DNA of 64,000 bases from Wolbachia endosymbiont (group A) of Longitarsus flavicornis (GTDB lineage: Bacteria > Pseudomonadota > Alphaproteobacteria > Rickettsiales > Anaplasmataceae): contig NZ_OZ008337.1 of NCBI RefSeq assembly GCF_963931955.1, forward strand, positions 992,001 to 1,056,000. Reading direction: 5' to 3'. The translations under genes were made by a program, and so were the position numbers. Shown here in pieces: positions 36,560 through 46,244 of this stretch (position 1 is the stretch's first letter; the number at the start of each line of letters is the position of its first letter). The notes beneath the pieces are model-generated. The model saw only the letters and a program-made list of their open reading frames with translations. It searched no databases and was not told the origin of the DNA.

Positions 36560-37096
36560 CTACATGTTTGCAGCTTTCCGTAGTCCTTTAGTATCATCGG
36601 TATTCACATTATTAAGTTTTGCGTCTGGTGTATCTTGATCAAGCGAGTTCTTTTCTTTCTCCCTCTCAAGCTTAACTCCCTGATAGATGCAGAATGCAAC
36701 AAAACTAGTTATCGCTATTACGGCAACAGCAGTGGCTATGGTACAAATTAGTAGTGTTTTTTCTTGATCTGCTACTGCCTCTGCAAGTGTTTCCACTTTT
36801 TCTTGCAGGCCGTTTAAGTGCTCTTGCATAGCTTGAAACTGCTCAGTACCAATCTTGTCTTCTAATGCACTAAAAACTTTTTCAAACTGCTCAGCATCTA
36901 TCTTTTGAGCTTCTTGCCATTCTTTTAATGCACCAAAAACTTTTTCAAACTGCTCAGCATCGATTTTTTGACTTTTTTGAAATTCTCCTAACAGATTAGA
37001 TATTTTTTGGAATTGCGTAGCATCACCTAATTGGCTTTCCTGCAGTGCTGTTACATCTGATTTGTCAAAACCGAACACAAATTTAGTTATACCCAT
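36560..37096 (-). CDS. Coiled-coil protein with C-terminal membrane anchor, 178 residues
   Basis: Unknown family. Residues 43-63 and 64-84 are a tandem repeat (QKIDAEQFEKVFGALKEWQ / QKIDAEQFEKVFSALEDKI), with a weaker match at 28-42 and a long helical stretch to ~112. A membrane helix (LLICTIATAVAVIAITSFVA) at ~115-138 and a polar tail with basic and acidic residues follow. No signal peptide. Layout resembles small host-facing or membrane-organising proteins of Rickettsiales, but function is unknown. It is a single gene with its own upstream region. Confidence 0.65.
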   Translation of the reverse strand: MGITKFVFGFDKSDVTALQESQLGDATQFQKISNLLGEFQKSQKIDAEQFEKVFGALKEWQEAQKIDAEQFEKVFSALEDKIGTEQFQAMQEHLNGLQEKVETLAEAVADQEKTLLICTIATAVAVIAITSFVAFCIYQGVKLEREKEKNSLDQDTPDAKLNNVNTDDTKGLRKAANM

Positions 37097-37293
37097 TTTT
37101 AACCCCCTAGTTAATTAATATATTATAATTTTACATTCCCAATGTTTAAATTATTATTAAATTAACTGTCATTATGTATTGACCTTTTAATAATTTTGTT
37201 TGACTTGCTTTTTGAAAGTGCGAAAACTTAAATTAAGGTACTTACGAAATACATGAAGAAAAATGCTTATTGTATTTTTGTAACCATTCACAC

Positions 37294-38151
37294 TTAATTC
37301 TGCAATTCTTTGATCTCACTCATGGAGAGGCCAGTAAACTTAACAATAGTGTTGACATCAACATTATTAGCTAGCATTGCTTTTACGACTTCAATTTTTC
37401 CTTTCCGTACACCTTTCTCTTCAGCAAGATCAAGTCTGTATTCAAGGATAGCTTCTTCTTTCTGTAGATCCATCACTCTTTCTTCATAAGCTAGGAGATC
37501 TTTTTCACTCCAGTGAAACTTGTCTAATTCATCGTATGCTAGCTTTATTATTGGTGATTCCTCTGCAATTTTCTTTAGATCTTCATCTGTCGTTTCTTCT
37601 GCATGCTTAAAAAAGAAGCACCACCTTTCTATTGTGCTTTCTAGTTCCTCCACTCTGCTTTTTGAAAATTTAGGTAATTCTATAAAGACAAATTGAAAAT
37701 CTTTTAAGTAATGGCCGTTGGTTTTTATATCACGTATATTGTGAGTAGAAATATACTCAACCTCTTCAGGGAATAGCATACCATTGGAAATAGCAATGAA
37801 GAAAACCTTCTTTAAATTAATGTAATTTTTATCAGCCTGCCTTGAGTAAGCCTTAGCAGCATAGAGTTGTGCGCGCTTTTCAAAGCCCTTGTCGCGAGCG
37901 AGCTGCATCTCAATTATATATCTTGACCCACTAGAATCCCTGCAAAGAACATCAACTATACTTTGTCTATCAGAGGCAATTTCAGGGTCCATAATGGTGC
38001 TTAAGAATTCTACTTCTTGTATAGTATTGACTTCAGTACATCCTAAAATATCATTTAAAAAATGGATAAGAATATTCTTATTTTTTTCAGTACCAAAGAT
38101 TTTCTTAAATGTTAAATCTAACTTTGGATCGAGAAATTTAGAAAGAGCCAT
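37294..38151 (-). CDS. Rpn-family PD-(D/E)XK nuclease, copy A
   Basis: A member of the Rpn (recombination-promoting nuclease; PF12784) family. 285 residues: FLDPKLDLTFKKIFGTEKNK at the start, the nuclease core with Asp67 in QSIVDVLC and Glu81-x-Gln83 in YIIEMQLARDKGF, and a C-terminal small helical domain with FTGLSMSEIKELQ. Very close to the gene at 46620-47483; their promoters share a long block (TAATAGTGTATAATTATTAAT). These proteins are abundant in Wolbachia; in E. coli the family cuts DNA and promotes RecA-independent recombination. Confidence 0.88.
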   Translation of the reverse strand: MALSKFLDPKLDLTFKKIFGTEKNKNILIHFLNDILGCTEVNTIQEVEFLSTIMDPEIASDRQSIVDVLCRDSSGSRYIIEMQLARDKGFEKRAQLYAAKAYSRQADKNYINLKKVFFIAISNGMLFPEEVEYISTHNIRDIKTNGHYLKDFQFVFIELPKFSKSRVEELESTIERWCFFFKHAEETTDEDLKKIAEESPIIKLAYDELDKFHWSEKDLLAYEERVMDLQKEEAILEYRLDLAEEKGVRKGKIEVVKAMLANNVDVNTIVKFTGLSMSEIKELQN

Positions 38152-38332
38152 GGCAAGAATGCTTGAAAATATTAATAATTATACACTATTATTAACAATT
38201 ATTCAATTATATTTTTAAGGAAGACAACTTTTAACTTTGTAAAAGATAGCCAAGAAAGTTGCATTTGCAGCAAATTTTAAGATACCCATCTATGGCCTAA
38301 CTTAACGCGCATGAACGTTCTCAGAAGCCCTG

Positions 38333-40447
38333 TTATTCTACTAATATCTCTCTTTTCCCTGAGTAATTTGGAGCGCTGACAATACCTTCCTTTTCCATTC
38401 TTTCAACGATGTTTGCTGCTCTGTTATAGCCTATTCTAAGCTGCCTTTGAATGTAACTGGTTGAAACTTTTTGATCTCTTTGAATGATGGCCACTGCTTG
38501 GTTGTAAAGGTCGTTTTCTTCATCCTCTGTTTCACCTTCTGATTCCACAGAAGAATTTTCATCTTCCTTGGTAATTTCCTCCATGTAATTTGGCTCACCT
38601 TGCATTTTCAGATGATCAACTATATCTTGCACCTCATCATCGCTCACAAATGGGCCGTGAATCCGAATAATCTTACCACCAGAGGCCATATAGAGCATAT
38701 CACCCATGCCGAGCAATTGTTCAGCCCCTTGTTCGCCAAGTATTGTGCGGCTATCTATCTTAGAAGTAACAGCAAAACTGATTCTTGTTGGAAAGTTTGC
38801 TTTTATCACACCTGTTATCACATCCACAGATGGACGTTGTGTTGCCATTATGATATGTATTCCTGCAGCTCTGGCCATTTGCGCCAAACGCTGAATAGAG
38901 CACTCTATCTCTTTGCCGGCAACAAGCATCAAATCTGCCATTTCATCCACGATCACTACAATATATGGAAATGTTTCCATTTTGATTGGCATTTTTTCAA
39001 ACAGAGGTTTGCCTGTTGTTGAGTTAAAGCCAATCTGTACAACACGTTCTAATTCTATCCCACTATTCATCGCTTCTATGATTTTTTGATTATAGTTTAT
39101 AACATTGCGTACATTCAAATACGACATCATGCGATAGCGGTTTTCCATTTCTTTCACTATCCACTTAAGAGCGACTACAGCCTTTTTTGGCTCTGTTACT
39201 ACTGGCGTTATTAGATGTGGTATTGCATCATATATTGAAAGCTCAAGCATTTTGGGGTCGATCATTATCATCTTGCATTCGTCAGGACTTAATCGATAAA
39301 CGAGTGAAAGAATCATAGTGTTAATCGCAACTGATTTACCAGACCCTGTGGTTCCAGCAACGAGCAAGTGGGGCATTTTAGTTAGATCTGCAATAACTGG
39401 TTTTCCACTTATTTCTTTGCCAAGCGCAATTGGAAGATTTAAGTTTGCATTCTGGTATTCTGGTGATTCAAGCAAATCACGCAGCATTACAATTTCTCGT
39501 TCCTTGTTCGGCAACTCTATTCCCATAGCATTTTGCCCACGAATTATTGAAATACGTGCAGAGAGTGCACTCATCGAACGTGCAATGTCATCTGCAAGGC
39601 CAATTACTCTTGCAGATTTCGTGCCAGCTTGTGGTTCAAGTTTGTACAAAGTCACAACCGGCCCATAGCATACACTGATAATTTTTCCTTGCACGCCAAA
39701 ATCACTCAGGACTTGTTCCAGCAGAGATAAATTTTTATTGCTCTCCATTTCATTTAGCTGTTTTCTCTGCAAAGACTCTTCTGCTTTAGAAAGTAAATGG
39801 ATACTTGGAAACTTAAACTCACTTAAAACCTCCTCGGTAGCTTTTTTCTGTCTTTCTTTTGGTTGTTGTTTAGTAGTGATTTTAGTTCTATGTTTTTCTT
39901 CTACTACTAATGGTGCAATTGAATACTCAGTAGTTTTATGTGATCTGAAGAATGGAACATTTATAAATAAGCAAGCTATTTTTTTGAATAGGAAAAATAT
40001 AGAGTAAATTGTTCTCTTCCAACCAACAGATCCTACAAGACCTATTGATGTTACTATCACAAATATATAAAACGGGCAGTTATTAATTAGTGCATTCCCT
40101 ATTATTCCACTGTGTCTGTACCTTGCAGTGATGCCTAGCGAAAGTTGTGGTAGTATAGCACATATCCCTAAATTGATTAATATTAAATAGAGAATTTTTA
40201 GCAGCCTTTTTGATGGCCTGAAGATCAACAAGTAAACTATGGTTGTAGCTATTGTAACACTAGTTAATCCAAGAAATTGAACCAATATATCAGCTAAATA
40301 TGAACTTACTATTCCACCTAAATTTGTCACTTCCTCATTTGTAGCTGTGTTTAAAGAAGGATCTTTATAGTTGTAGCTAAAAACTGATATATATATATAT
40401 ATTAAGAGTGAGAGATATACTGCTGCTTTTAGATATCTTTTTAGCAT
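38333..40447 (-). CDS. ftsK: DNA translocase FtsK
   Basis: FtsK pumps chromosomal DNA at the septum and activates dimer resolution. 704 residues. Four N-terminal membrane helices (~8-150), a short linker (unlike the long E. coli one), the RecA-like motor with Walker A GTTGSGKS (365-372) and Walker B IVVIVDEMADLM, ATQRPSVDVITGVIKAN, and a C-terminal gamma winged helix (TSYIQRQLRIGYNRAANIVE). It appears full length for Rickettsiales. It is followed upstream by yggT remnants on the same strand. Confidence 0.96.
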   Translation of the reverse strand: MLKRYLKAAVYLSLLIYIYISVFSYNYKDPSLNTATNEEVTNLGGIVSSYLADILVQFLGLTSVTIATTIVYLLIFRPSKRLLKILYLILINLGICAILPQLSLGITARYRHSGIIGNALINNCPFYIFVIVTSIGLVGSVGWKRTIYSIFFLFKKIACLFINVPFFRSHKTTEYSIAPLVVEEKHRTKITTKQQPKERQKKATEEVLSEFKFPSIHLLSKAEESLQRKQLNEMESNKNLSLLEQVLSDFGVQGKIISVCYGPVVTLYKLEPQAGTKSARVIGLADDIARSMSALSARISIIRGQNAMGIELPNKEREIVMLRDLLESPEYQNANLNLPIALGKEISGKPVIADLTKMPHLLVAGTTGSGKSVAINTMILSLVYRLSPDECKMIMIDPKMLELSIYDAIPHLITPVVTEPKKAVVALKWIVKEMENRYRMMSYLNVRNVINYNQKIIEAMNSGIELERVVQIGFNSTTGKPLFEKMPIKMETFPYIVVIVDEMADLMLVAGKEIECSIQRLAQMARAAGIHIIMATQRPSVDVITGVIKANFPTRISFAVTSKIDSRTILGEQGAEQLLGMGDMLYMASGGKIIRIHGPFVSDDEVQDIVDHLKMQGEPNYMEEITKEDENSSVESEGETEDEENDLYNQAVAIIQRDQKVSTSYIQRQLRIGYNRAANIVERMEKEGIVSAPNYSGKREILVE

Positions 40448-40451
40448 CTAC

Positions 40452-40673
40452 TTAAAAGTAGTAATTCATTGTATATTGTACAAAGCGAATTGCTATTAGC
40501 AATATCATTATAGATAAATCTAATCCGTTGAACGGTGGTATGTATCTTCTGATAATTTTTAGTGGTGGATATGTCAATTGGTTCAAGATGTGCATTATGC
40601 TACTGACAATTTCATTATATATGTTCACCATATTAAGTTTAATCAGCCAGTTTAGGATAACCCAACATTGACC
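40452..40673 (-). pseudogene. yggT: YggT-family membrane protein, N-terminally truncated
   Basis: The leftward frame reads CWVILNWLIKLNMVNIYNEI, then SIMHILNQLTYPPLKIIRRY and PPFNGLDLSIMILLIAIRF, which is the second half of YggT (the PxLRPIRRxIPPxxGxDxS signature). From ATG40631 only 59 residues remain. In frame the sequence stays YggT-like up to codon 40671-40673, where it is cut by a stop next to a short repeat also found at 56678. The first membrane helix is missing, so either the N-terminus is lost or it reaches expression from 40631. Confidence 0.7.
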
Positions 40674-40750
40674 TTACCCAAAAAAGTGGAGAGAAAGTTA
40701 AGAAAATTTTTTACAAAAAGAATAATGAATCAAATAGCTCAGGAATGCAA

Positions 40751-41586
40751 TAGACTTCTTGCATAACCCAAACTAAGTAGAAAAAAGGTATCATCTAAGT
40801 AGCTGACACTGGTTCACCTTATGGTGCAACCTCCCCTGTCATCCGAGTAGCTGACACTGGGATCTAGGTTTTTTAGAGCTATCATAGGATGACAGAAGCA
40901 CACTTTGTCATCCCAGTGCGTGACACTGGGATCTCATTTCGTAACTTCATAGTATAAATTATTTCAAATTGTATCTATTTGCAAATATATAAATATAGTA
41001 ATTTTGCATAAAAAATTAGATCCCAGTGTCACGCACTGGGATGACAAGAAGAGGGCTACTCGGATGACAAAAAAAGGAGCACTGGCCTACCTAGTAGAGA
41101 TCGCTTTTGTAATTGCAGTATTCGTGCAATCTTTAGCTACAAACATTAAGAAATTTACCAAATGAAAAAAAAGGCAAAAGAAGCCCCGTGGTTGGCTAAT
41201 TACTTACATTATACTTTCAAGTATGGCGTTTTTTTATTCTAAACACTTAATAACCGCGATTCAGTTGCTTTTAAACCGCAACTAATCTAAATTATAAACG
41301 TTAAGAAATTTACTAAACAGAAAAAAAGGCAAAAGAAACCCTAGGGTAGCTAGTTATTCACTATCCATTTTTTAAGTTGGCGTTTTTTTATGTTTTAAAC
41401 GCTTTATAAGCGCGTTTCAGCTTATGTAGGTAGAAATTTTATAAGACATAAGGTGCACATAGTGCAAAAAATTAAACATGAGACGCCAGATACGTGAGTT
41501 TTTTTGTCATTTAATCTGTACAGAGAAGATAAATAAATAGCTTCAGCTTCATGATAAGAGGGCTGGCGGAGTTTGTCAAGTAATCT
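40751..41586 (-). mobile_element. Second copy of the MITE-like element (inverted, left end decayed)
   Basis: In reverse orientation it repeats the order of 424-1246: end sequence TAGACTTCTTGCATAACC at 40751-40768, palindromes, then the bipartite module with the TGGTAAATTTCTTA and GCAAAAGAAGCC/CCC motifs twice, ending at GGCGGAGTTTGTCAAGTAA. The other terminal repeat has decayed. Bases in the module differ from copy 1 at many sites, so it is older. Confidence 0.6.
40795..41085. repeat. Palindromic repeat cluster in MITE-like copy 2
   Basis: Two inverted blocks: CATCCCAGTGCGTGACACTGGGATCT (about 40911-40935) and its complement ATCCCAGTGTCACGCACTGGGATGAC (41020-41045), plus CTGACACTGGGATCTAGG at 40850. 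The arms can pair over ~90 bases. Confidence 0.7.
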
Positions 41587-41705
41587 TTTGCATTTAACCC
41601 GTTTCTATGGGTAAAACAATCTGAATCGTTCAACTAATATGAGTTTTGTTTTGACTTTTTGTGTTAATTTTGCAGAATATTAAGATTATCATCTAAATAA
41701 AATAC

Positions 41706-43130
41706 ATGACAAAAGAGGATTGGGAAGCGGTAATTGGGCTTGAGGTGCACGCTCAAATTTCTTCTAATACGAAGCTATTTTCTAGCTCATCAACGGAGTT
41801 TGGTGCTGAGCATAACACTCAAGTTTCTCTAGTTGATGCGGCAATGCCAGGTACACTGCCAATACTAAATTATTACTGCATAGAGCAAGCAATACGCACC
41901 GGTCTTGCACTTTCTGCAGAAATTAATAAGTGTTCTTACTTTGATCGGAAAAATTATTTTTATCCTGATTTACCGCAAGGTTACCAGATAACTCAGTTTT
42001 TTGAGCCAATAGTTAAAAATGGTAGAGTATTTATCAACGACAATGAAAAGGAAATAAGAATCGCGAGAATTCATTTAGAGCAAGACGCAGGAAAGAGCGT
42101 TCATGAGGAAAGCAAAACTTATGTGGATTTAAATCGTGCAGGAGTTGCTTTAATGGAAATTGTTTCAGAACCAGATCTCCGTTCATCTGCGGAAGCTGCA
42201 GAATGCATGAAAAAATTGAGGCAGATTTTGCGGTACATTGGTTCATGTGATGGTGATATGGAAAAGGGATCACTTCGTTGTGATGCAAATGTTTCTGTCC
42301 GCCTAAAAGGCAGTAGCACATTTGGCACTCGTTGTGAGATAAAAAATCTGAACTCGATACGTTATATTGTGCAAGCTATAGACTATGAAATACAAAGACA
42401 AATTGAAATTTTAGAAGGTGGGGAAGAAATAAGTCAAGATACCTTATTGTTTGACGTTGCTTCGGGAAAAACAAAAGTGATGCGAAACAAAGAAGATGCA
42501 AGCGACTATAGATACTTCCCTGAGCCTGATTTATTACCTGTTGAGGTAAGCCAGGAGAAAATTGATTTAATTCAATCATCTTTGCCCGAGTTGCCAGATC
42601 AAAAAAAGCTGCGATACATTGAGGAATTGGGTATCAACGAATACGATGCAAACGTCATTACTTCCGATAAGGCAATTGCTGATTACTTTGAGGAATTGAT
42701 AAAAAAACATGATTCAAAGCTCGCGGTCACCTGGTTAACCGTAGAGCTTTTTGGTCGTTTAAATAAAGCAGGTATTGATATTGTGAGCTCTCCAATCAAA
42801 GCAAATGCCTTGTTGGAACTCTTAGATTTTATCGTTGATGGAACAATCTCTGCTAAACTTGGCAAACAAATTTTTGATATTATGTTTGAAACTGGCAAAC
42901 CTGCATCCCTTATTATAGAAGAGCAGGATCTCAAGCAAATAACCGATAAAGGTCAAATATCAGAAGTTATCGACACAATCATCAATAGCAACCAAGATAA
43001 AGTTCAAGAATACAAAAGCGGTAAAACAAGATTATACGGATTCTTTGTTGGTGAAGTTATGAAACTTACCAAGGGAAAAGCCAGCCCTGATGTCGTGAAT
43101 TTAATTTTGAGTGAGAGATTAAGTAATTAG
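41706..43130 (+). CDS. gatB: Aspartyl/glutamyl-tRNA amidotransferase subunit B
   Basis: GatB of the GatCAB complex, which converts misacylated Glu-tRNA(Gln) and Asp-tRNA(Asn) to the correct amide forms; needed because alphaproteobacteria commonly lack GlnRS. 474 residues: WEAVIGLEVHAQISSNTKLF, FDRKNYFYPDLPQGYQITQF, YVDLNRAGVALMEIVSEPDL and RCDANVSVRLKG, with DYRYFPEPDLLP, then the C-terminal helical YqeY-like tail. Complete. gatA and gatC are not in the window. Confidence 0.97.
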   Translation: MTKEDWEAVIGLEVHAQISSNTKLFSSSSTEFGAEHNTQVSLVDAAMPGTLPILNYYCIEQAIRTGLALSAEINKCSYFDRKNYFYPDLPQGYQITQFFEPIVKNGRVFINDNEKEIRIARIHLEQDAGKSVHEESKTYVDLNRAGVALMEIVSEPDLRSSAEAAECMKKLRQILRYIGSCDGDMEKGSLRCDANVSVRLKGSSTFGTRCEIKNLNSIRYIVQAIDYEIQRQIEILEGGEEISQDTLLFDVASGKTKVMRNKEDASDYRYFPEPDLLPVEVSQEKIDLIQSSLPELPDQKKLRYIEELGINEYDANVITSDKAIADYFEELIKKHDSKLAVTWLTVELFGRLNKAGIDIVSSPIKANALLELLDFIVDGTISAKLGKQIFDIMFETGKPASLIIEEQDLKQITDKGQISEVIDTIINSNQDKVQEYKSGKTRLYGFFVGEVMKLTKGKASPDVVNLILSERLSN

Positions 43131-43250
43131 TCACATTTTTTTATTTACATAACAGCACATCTCGTAGATATTCCAAGGTCTTTGTTACGATATCTGTACA
43201 TCATGACATATAACTTTTTTACCATTTGTCGGTACTATTTTTAAAATTAT

Positions 43251-44813
43251 GTGAGGTTGAGGATGCTTGAAGATCATCCTGTTTGGGGGGCAAAATGTTC
43301 TCGCCATGGTATTGACTATCAAGAGTTGTGGCTCATATTATTTCTCATGCGTGTGATGGATAAAAAATGTCCTTTCCGCTTAGCTACAGAATTGAAGTCA
43401 GCTGCAGGCTTTGATGATGTTGTTCTCCAATGTAAGCAAAATAAAACAACAATACATAGGTTTGTGCAAGTCAAACACAAACAAGATGGAACTGAAAAAA
43501 TCAGTGTAGGTAGCTTATTAACAAAGAGTGGTGAGTTTAATTTGTTGAAATACTTTATTGCTTATTTAAAGATCAAAAGTAATGGAAAGTTTAAGGGTGA
43601 GATGAAGTATTTTGCTATTGTTACGAATATTGATTTTGATTTCACAGATTCAGCACAACATGAAGTGAGAAAGCTGAGAATGATGTCGAGTGGAAAGAAT
43701 AAAGAAAAGGAAATTTCAGTTATAAGAATAGACACACAAGATGAGTTTCTGGATGTAGGTGATGGTGTAAGATATAAATTTGATAATAGTATTATCTCAT
43801 ACTTGCAGGAAAATAAGGATTTTATAAAGGGTAAGGTAGGTAGAGAAGTCAGTGATAAAGAAGTCGAAGACTTTTTAAATGAACTAGTGTTTGCGGTTAA
43901 TTTGCCCAATGAAAGTCAGCTAAAAGAATTGTTTAAAGGTGAGATGAGTGGTAGATTGGCCAAAAAGTTTGGCTATGTTGGTGACAATGAAATCTTTTGC
44001 AATGACCTTCTGGAGAAAATATCAGACTGGGTGAAAGATATAAAAGGACGTTTTCTTTCGCCAGAAGAAGGAAAAGAATTTTTCCAAAAAGTGGAGCTAT
44101 GGGCCAGCACTCTATGTGGGATAGAACGAGGGGTAAAGAAAGGGAATAAAGGAATTGATAAAATAGCAAAACAACAGCATAAGGATAGTAAAACACTGAA
44201 TGAAATACATGCAGCTGTAACAGCGCAAAATAACAAGCAAAGACCCCATAAGAAACCTTATGGTCCTCGTGACAAAAAATCGAAAGCAAGAGAAGAAGGA
44301 GATATAGAAGAATCAGATGAATTTGATGAAATAGAAGCTTTAGAATTTGTTAAAAGGGCTTTGAATATAGAAAACAATTTACAGAATAAGGAAATAAAAA
44401 AGCTAGCACAGGAACTACAATATTCCCAATTGGCTTTAAAACTAGCGGTTACATATATTAGTGAAGAAAATATTGTATTTAGTCATAGGGGTAGAAAAAG
44501 GATTAGAGTTGGTGGCTATCTGAAAAAGTGTGAAAAGATAGCAGAGAAGCTACTTGACTTTAAGTCCGAATATAAAAGTGATCGTTATGCTAAGGCAACT
44601 TTCATAACTTGGAAAATTACAATTGATGCTATAGCGCAAAAAAAATTTGGGCCGGAAGCATTGAGCATTCTCGAGATAATTGCCTATTTTTCTCCTAATG
44701 AGATTTATATAGAAGAAATCTTTTCACAGCAAGTAGCTAATGATAAAGAAGCGTTGTGGAATGCTGTTGAGTTACTTAATCGATATTCAATAGACTTCTT
44801 TCAAAATTGTTAG
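43251..44813 (+). pseudogene. Nuclease-STAND immune-like protein, core deleted, cut by IS copy 3
   Basis: The best start is ATG43263 (MLEDHPVWG), after TGAGG. Residues ~15-110 look like a PD-(D/E)XK nuclease: GIDYQELWLILFLMR, Asp55/Asp56 in GFDDVVLQ, and Gln73-x-Lys75 in RFVQVKHKQDG, as in Cap4-type effectors. Residues ~345-510 resemble the end of a STAND ATPase (ALEFVKRALNIENN; LQYSQLALKLAVTYI; ALSILEIIAYFSPNEIYIEE). No P-loop or Walker B is found between them; instead there is a charged linker (KKPYGPRDKKSKAREEGDIE). The last residues (DFFQNC) are IS sequence; the sensor end is gone. Confidence 0.65.
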
Positions 44814-45684
44814 AGGGAGTGTAAGATGAAGTATTTGAAAGCATGAAATATAAGGAAATAGAAAAGTTAGAAGGAGAAAAGTTTCGACGTTTAACAGGGG
44901 TAAAAAAAGCAACATTTGAGCGAATGGTAGAAATTCTAGAAGTGGAGGATAAAAGAAAAAAAGCTAGAAGTGGAAGAAAAAGTAAACTTTGCATAGAAGA
45001 CAGGCTACTTATGGCACTGGAATATATAAGAGAATATCGTACATATTTTCATATTGGGCAAAGCTATGGCATGAGTGAAAGTAACAGTTTTAAAATAATA
45101 AGATAGGTAGAAGACATATTAATAAAACATCCAGATTTTGCATTACCAGGAAAAAAAGAGCTATTAAAGAGTGATGTAGAATATGAAGTTTTAGTAATAG
45201 ACGGAACTGAAACGCCAGTAGAGAGACCAAAAAAAAGCAAAAGCCCTTCTACTCTGGAAAGAAAAAAAGGCATACTATAAAAACACAAATAGTAACAGAG
45301 AAGAAGAGTAAAAAAGTCATATGCACATCTTTCTCGAATGGTAGAAAACACGATTTTCGGATGTTTAGAGAATCAAAGGTAGCAATATTACCGGACACCA
45401 AAATCTTAGCTGATGCCGGCTACAGGGGAATGCAGAAGATACACAAAAATGTTGTATTACCGCACAGGAAAATGAAAAAGAATCCGTTAAGCAAAGAACA
45501 AAAAAAAGAGAACAGGGCACTTATGAGCCAAAGGGCAATTGTTGAAAACGTAATTGGCTTATTGAAAAGGTTTAAAATCATCTCGGACAGGTATAGAAAC
45601 CGACGAAAACGTTTTGGTTTAAGGTTTAATTTGATTGCTGCAATTCACAATTTTGAGCTCCATACATGAATTTTGAAAGAAGTC
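44793..45684 (+). mobile_element. IS5-type element (ISWpi1-like), copy 3
   Basis: 892 bp, plus-strand orientation, TA at 44791-44792 and 45685-45686. It disrupts the nuclease-STAND gene. The sequence to its right does not continue that gene, so a deletion followed or accompanied insertion. Confidence 0.88.
44843..45669 (+). pseudogene. IS5-type transposase, split (copy 3)
   Basis: OrfA 44843-45106 ends at TAG (45104-45106); the frame goes on to the A8 run at 45229-45236, where a -1 slip (A_AAA_AAA) gives KKKQKPFYSGKKK and leads into OrfB (45361-45669). Internal stop and shift are the same as in the other copies. Confidence 0.8.
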
Positions 45685-45959
45685 TAATGTCAATTTTGAC
45701 GTTTTCATAATGTTTTTCCCCCTATTAAGATTTATTGATTTAGTTGTAGTAGTTGAAATAGCAAACCGGTTAGGTTGCCTAGTTTGGTTCTTTCTTTCAA
45801 TCAAAGGTATTCTACTGTTTTAAATTCCCTGTAAAGATTTAGCTTATCTTTTACATCTAAACAGCATTAACACGATTTGGCTTTTTGTAGATGAGTAATT
45901 CTCTAGGGATTATCCTATTGAATTCTATGATATTATTTTTTGTAACATTGTTATACACG

Positions 45960-46235
45960 TCATGAAACTGAAGCTATATTATTTAACTTCCCAATCTGTG
46001 CAGATTAAAACGACAAGAAAACTTGTATTTGGCGTACTATGCTTAATTTTTTGCACTATGTGTACCTTATGTCTTTATCAAATTTCTAGGTTTTTACCTA
46101 TATAAGCTGAAACGCGCTTATAAAGCGTTCAAGACATCACCCAACGTCAAATTTTAAAATAGAGAGTGAATAACTAGCTACTGCGGGTTTTCTATGCCTT
46201 TTTTTTCATTTGGTAAATTTCTTAATGTTTATGGC
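45960..46235 (+). repeat. Third, partial copy of the bipartite repeat
   Basis: Bases 45960-46207 are identical to 509-756. The next bases (CATTTGGTAAATTTCTTAATGTTT) match the second half-module of copy 1 (895-910) rather than the first, so the ~150 bases between the half-modules are missing, as expected from recombination between them. Confidence 0.75.
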
Positions 46236-46244
46236 TAAACGACA

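Larger units (their letters stand above)
40677..41705. other. 1-kb gene-free region of repeats before gatB
   Basis: From left to right: a ~75-base repeat shared with 56678-56755 (ACCTTACCCAAAAAAGTGGA), the TAGACTTCTTGCATAACC end at 40751, a palindromic cluster (40795-41085), and the inverse bipartite module (41128-41586). The last 120 bases before gatB are AT-rich and probably hold its promoter. No gene is supported. Confidence 0.7.

Noticed and set aside
43562..44289. Long frames antisense to the nuclease-STAND gene
   Set aside because: Complement of a Lys/Glu-rich coding frame; no start signals or known motifs.
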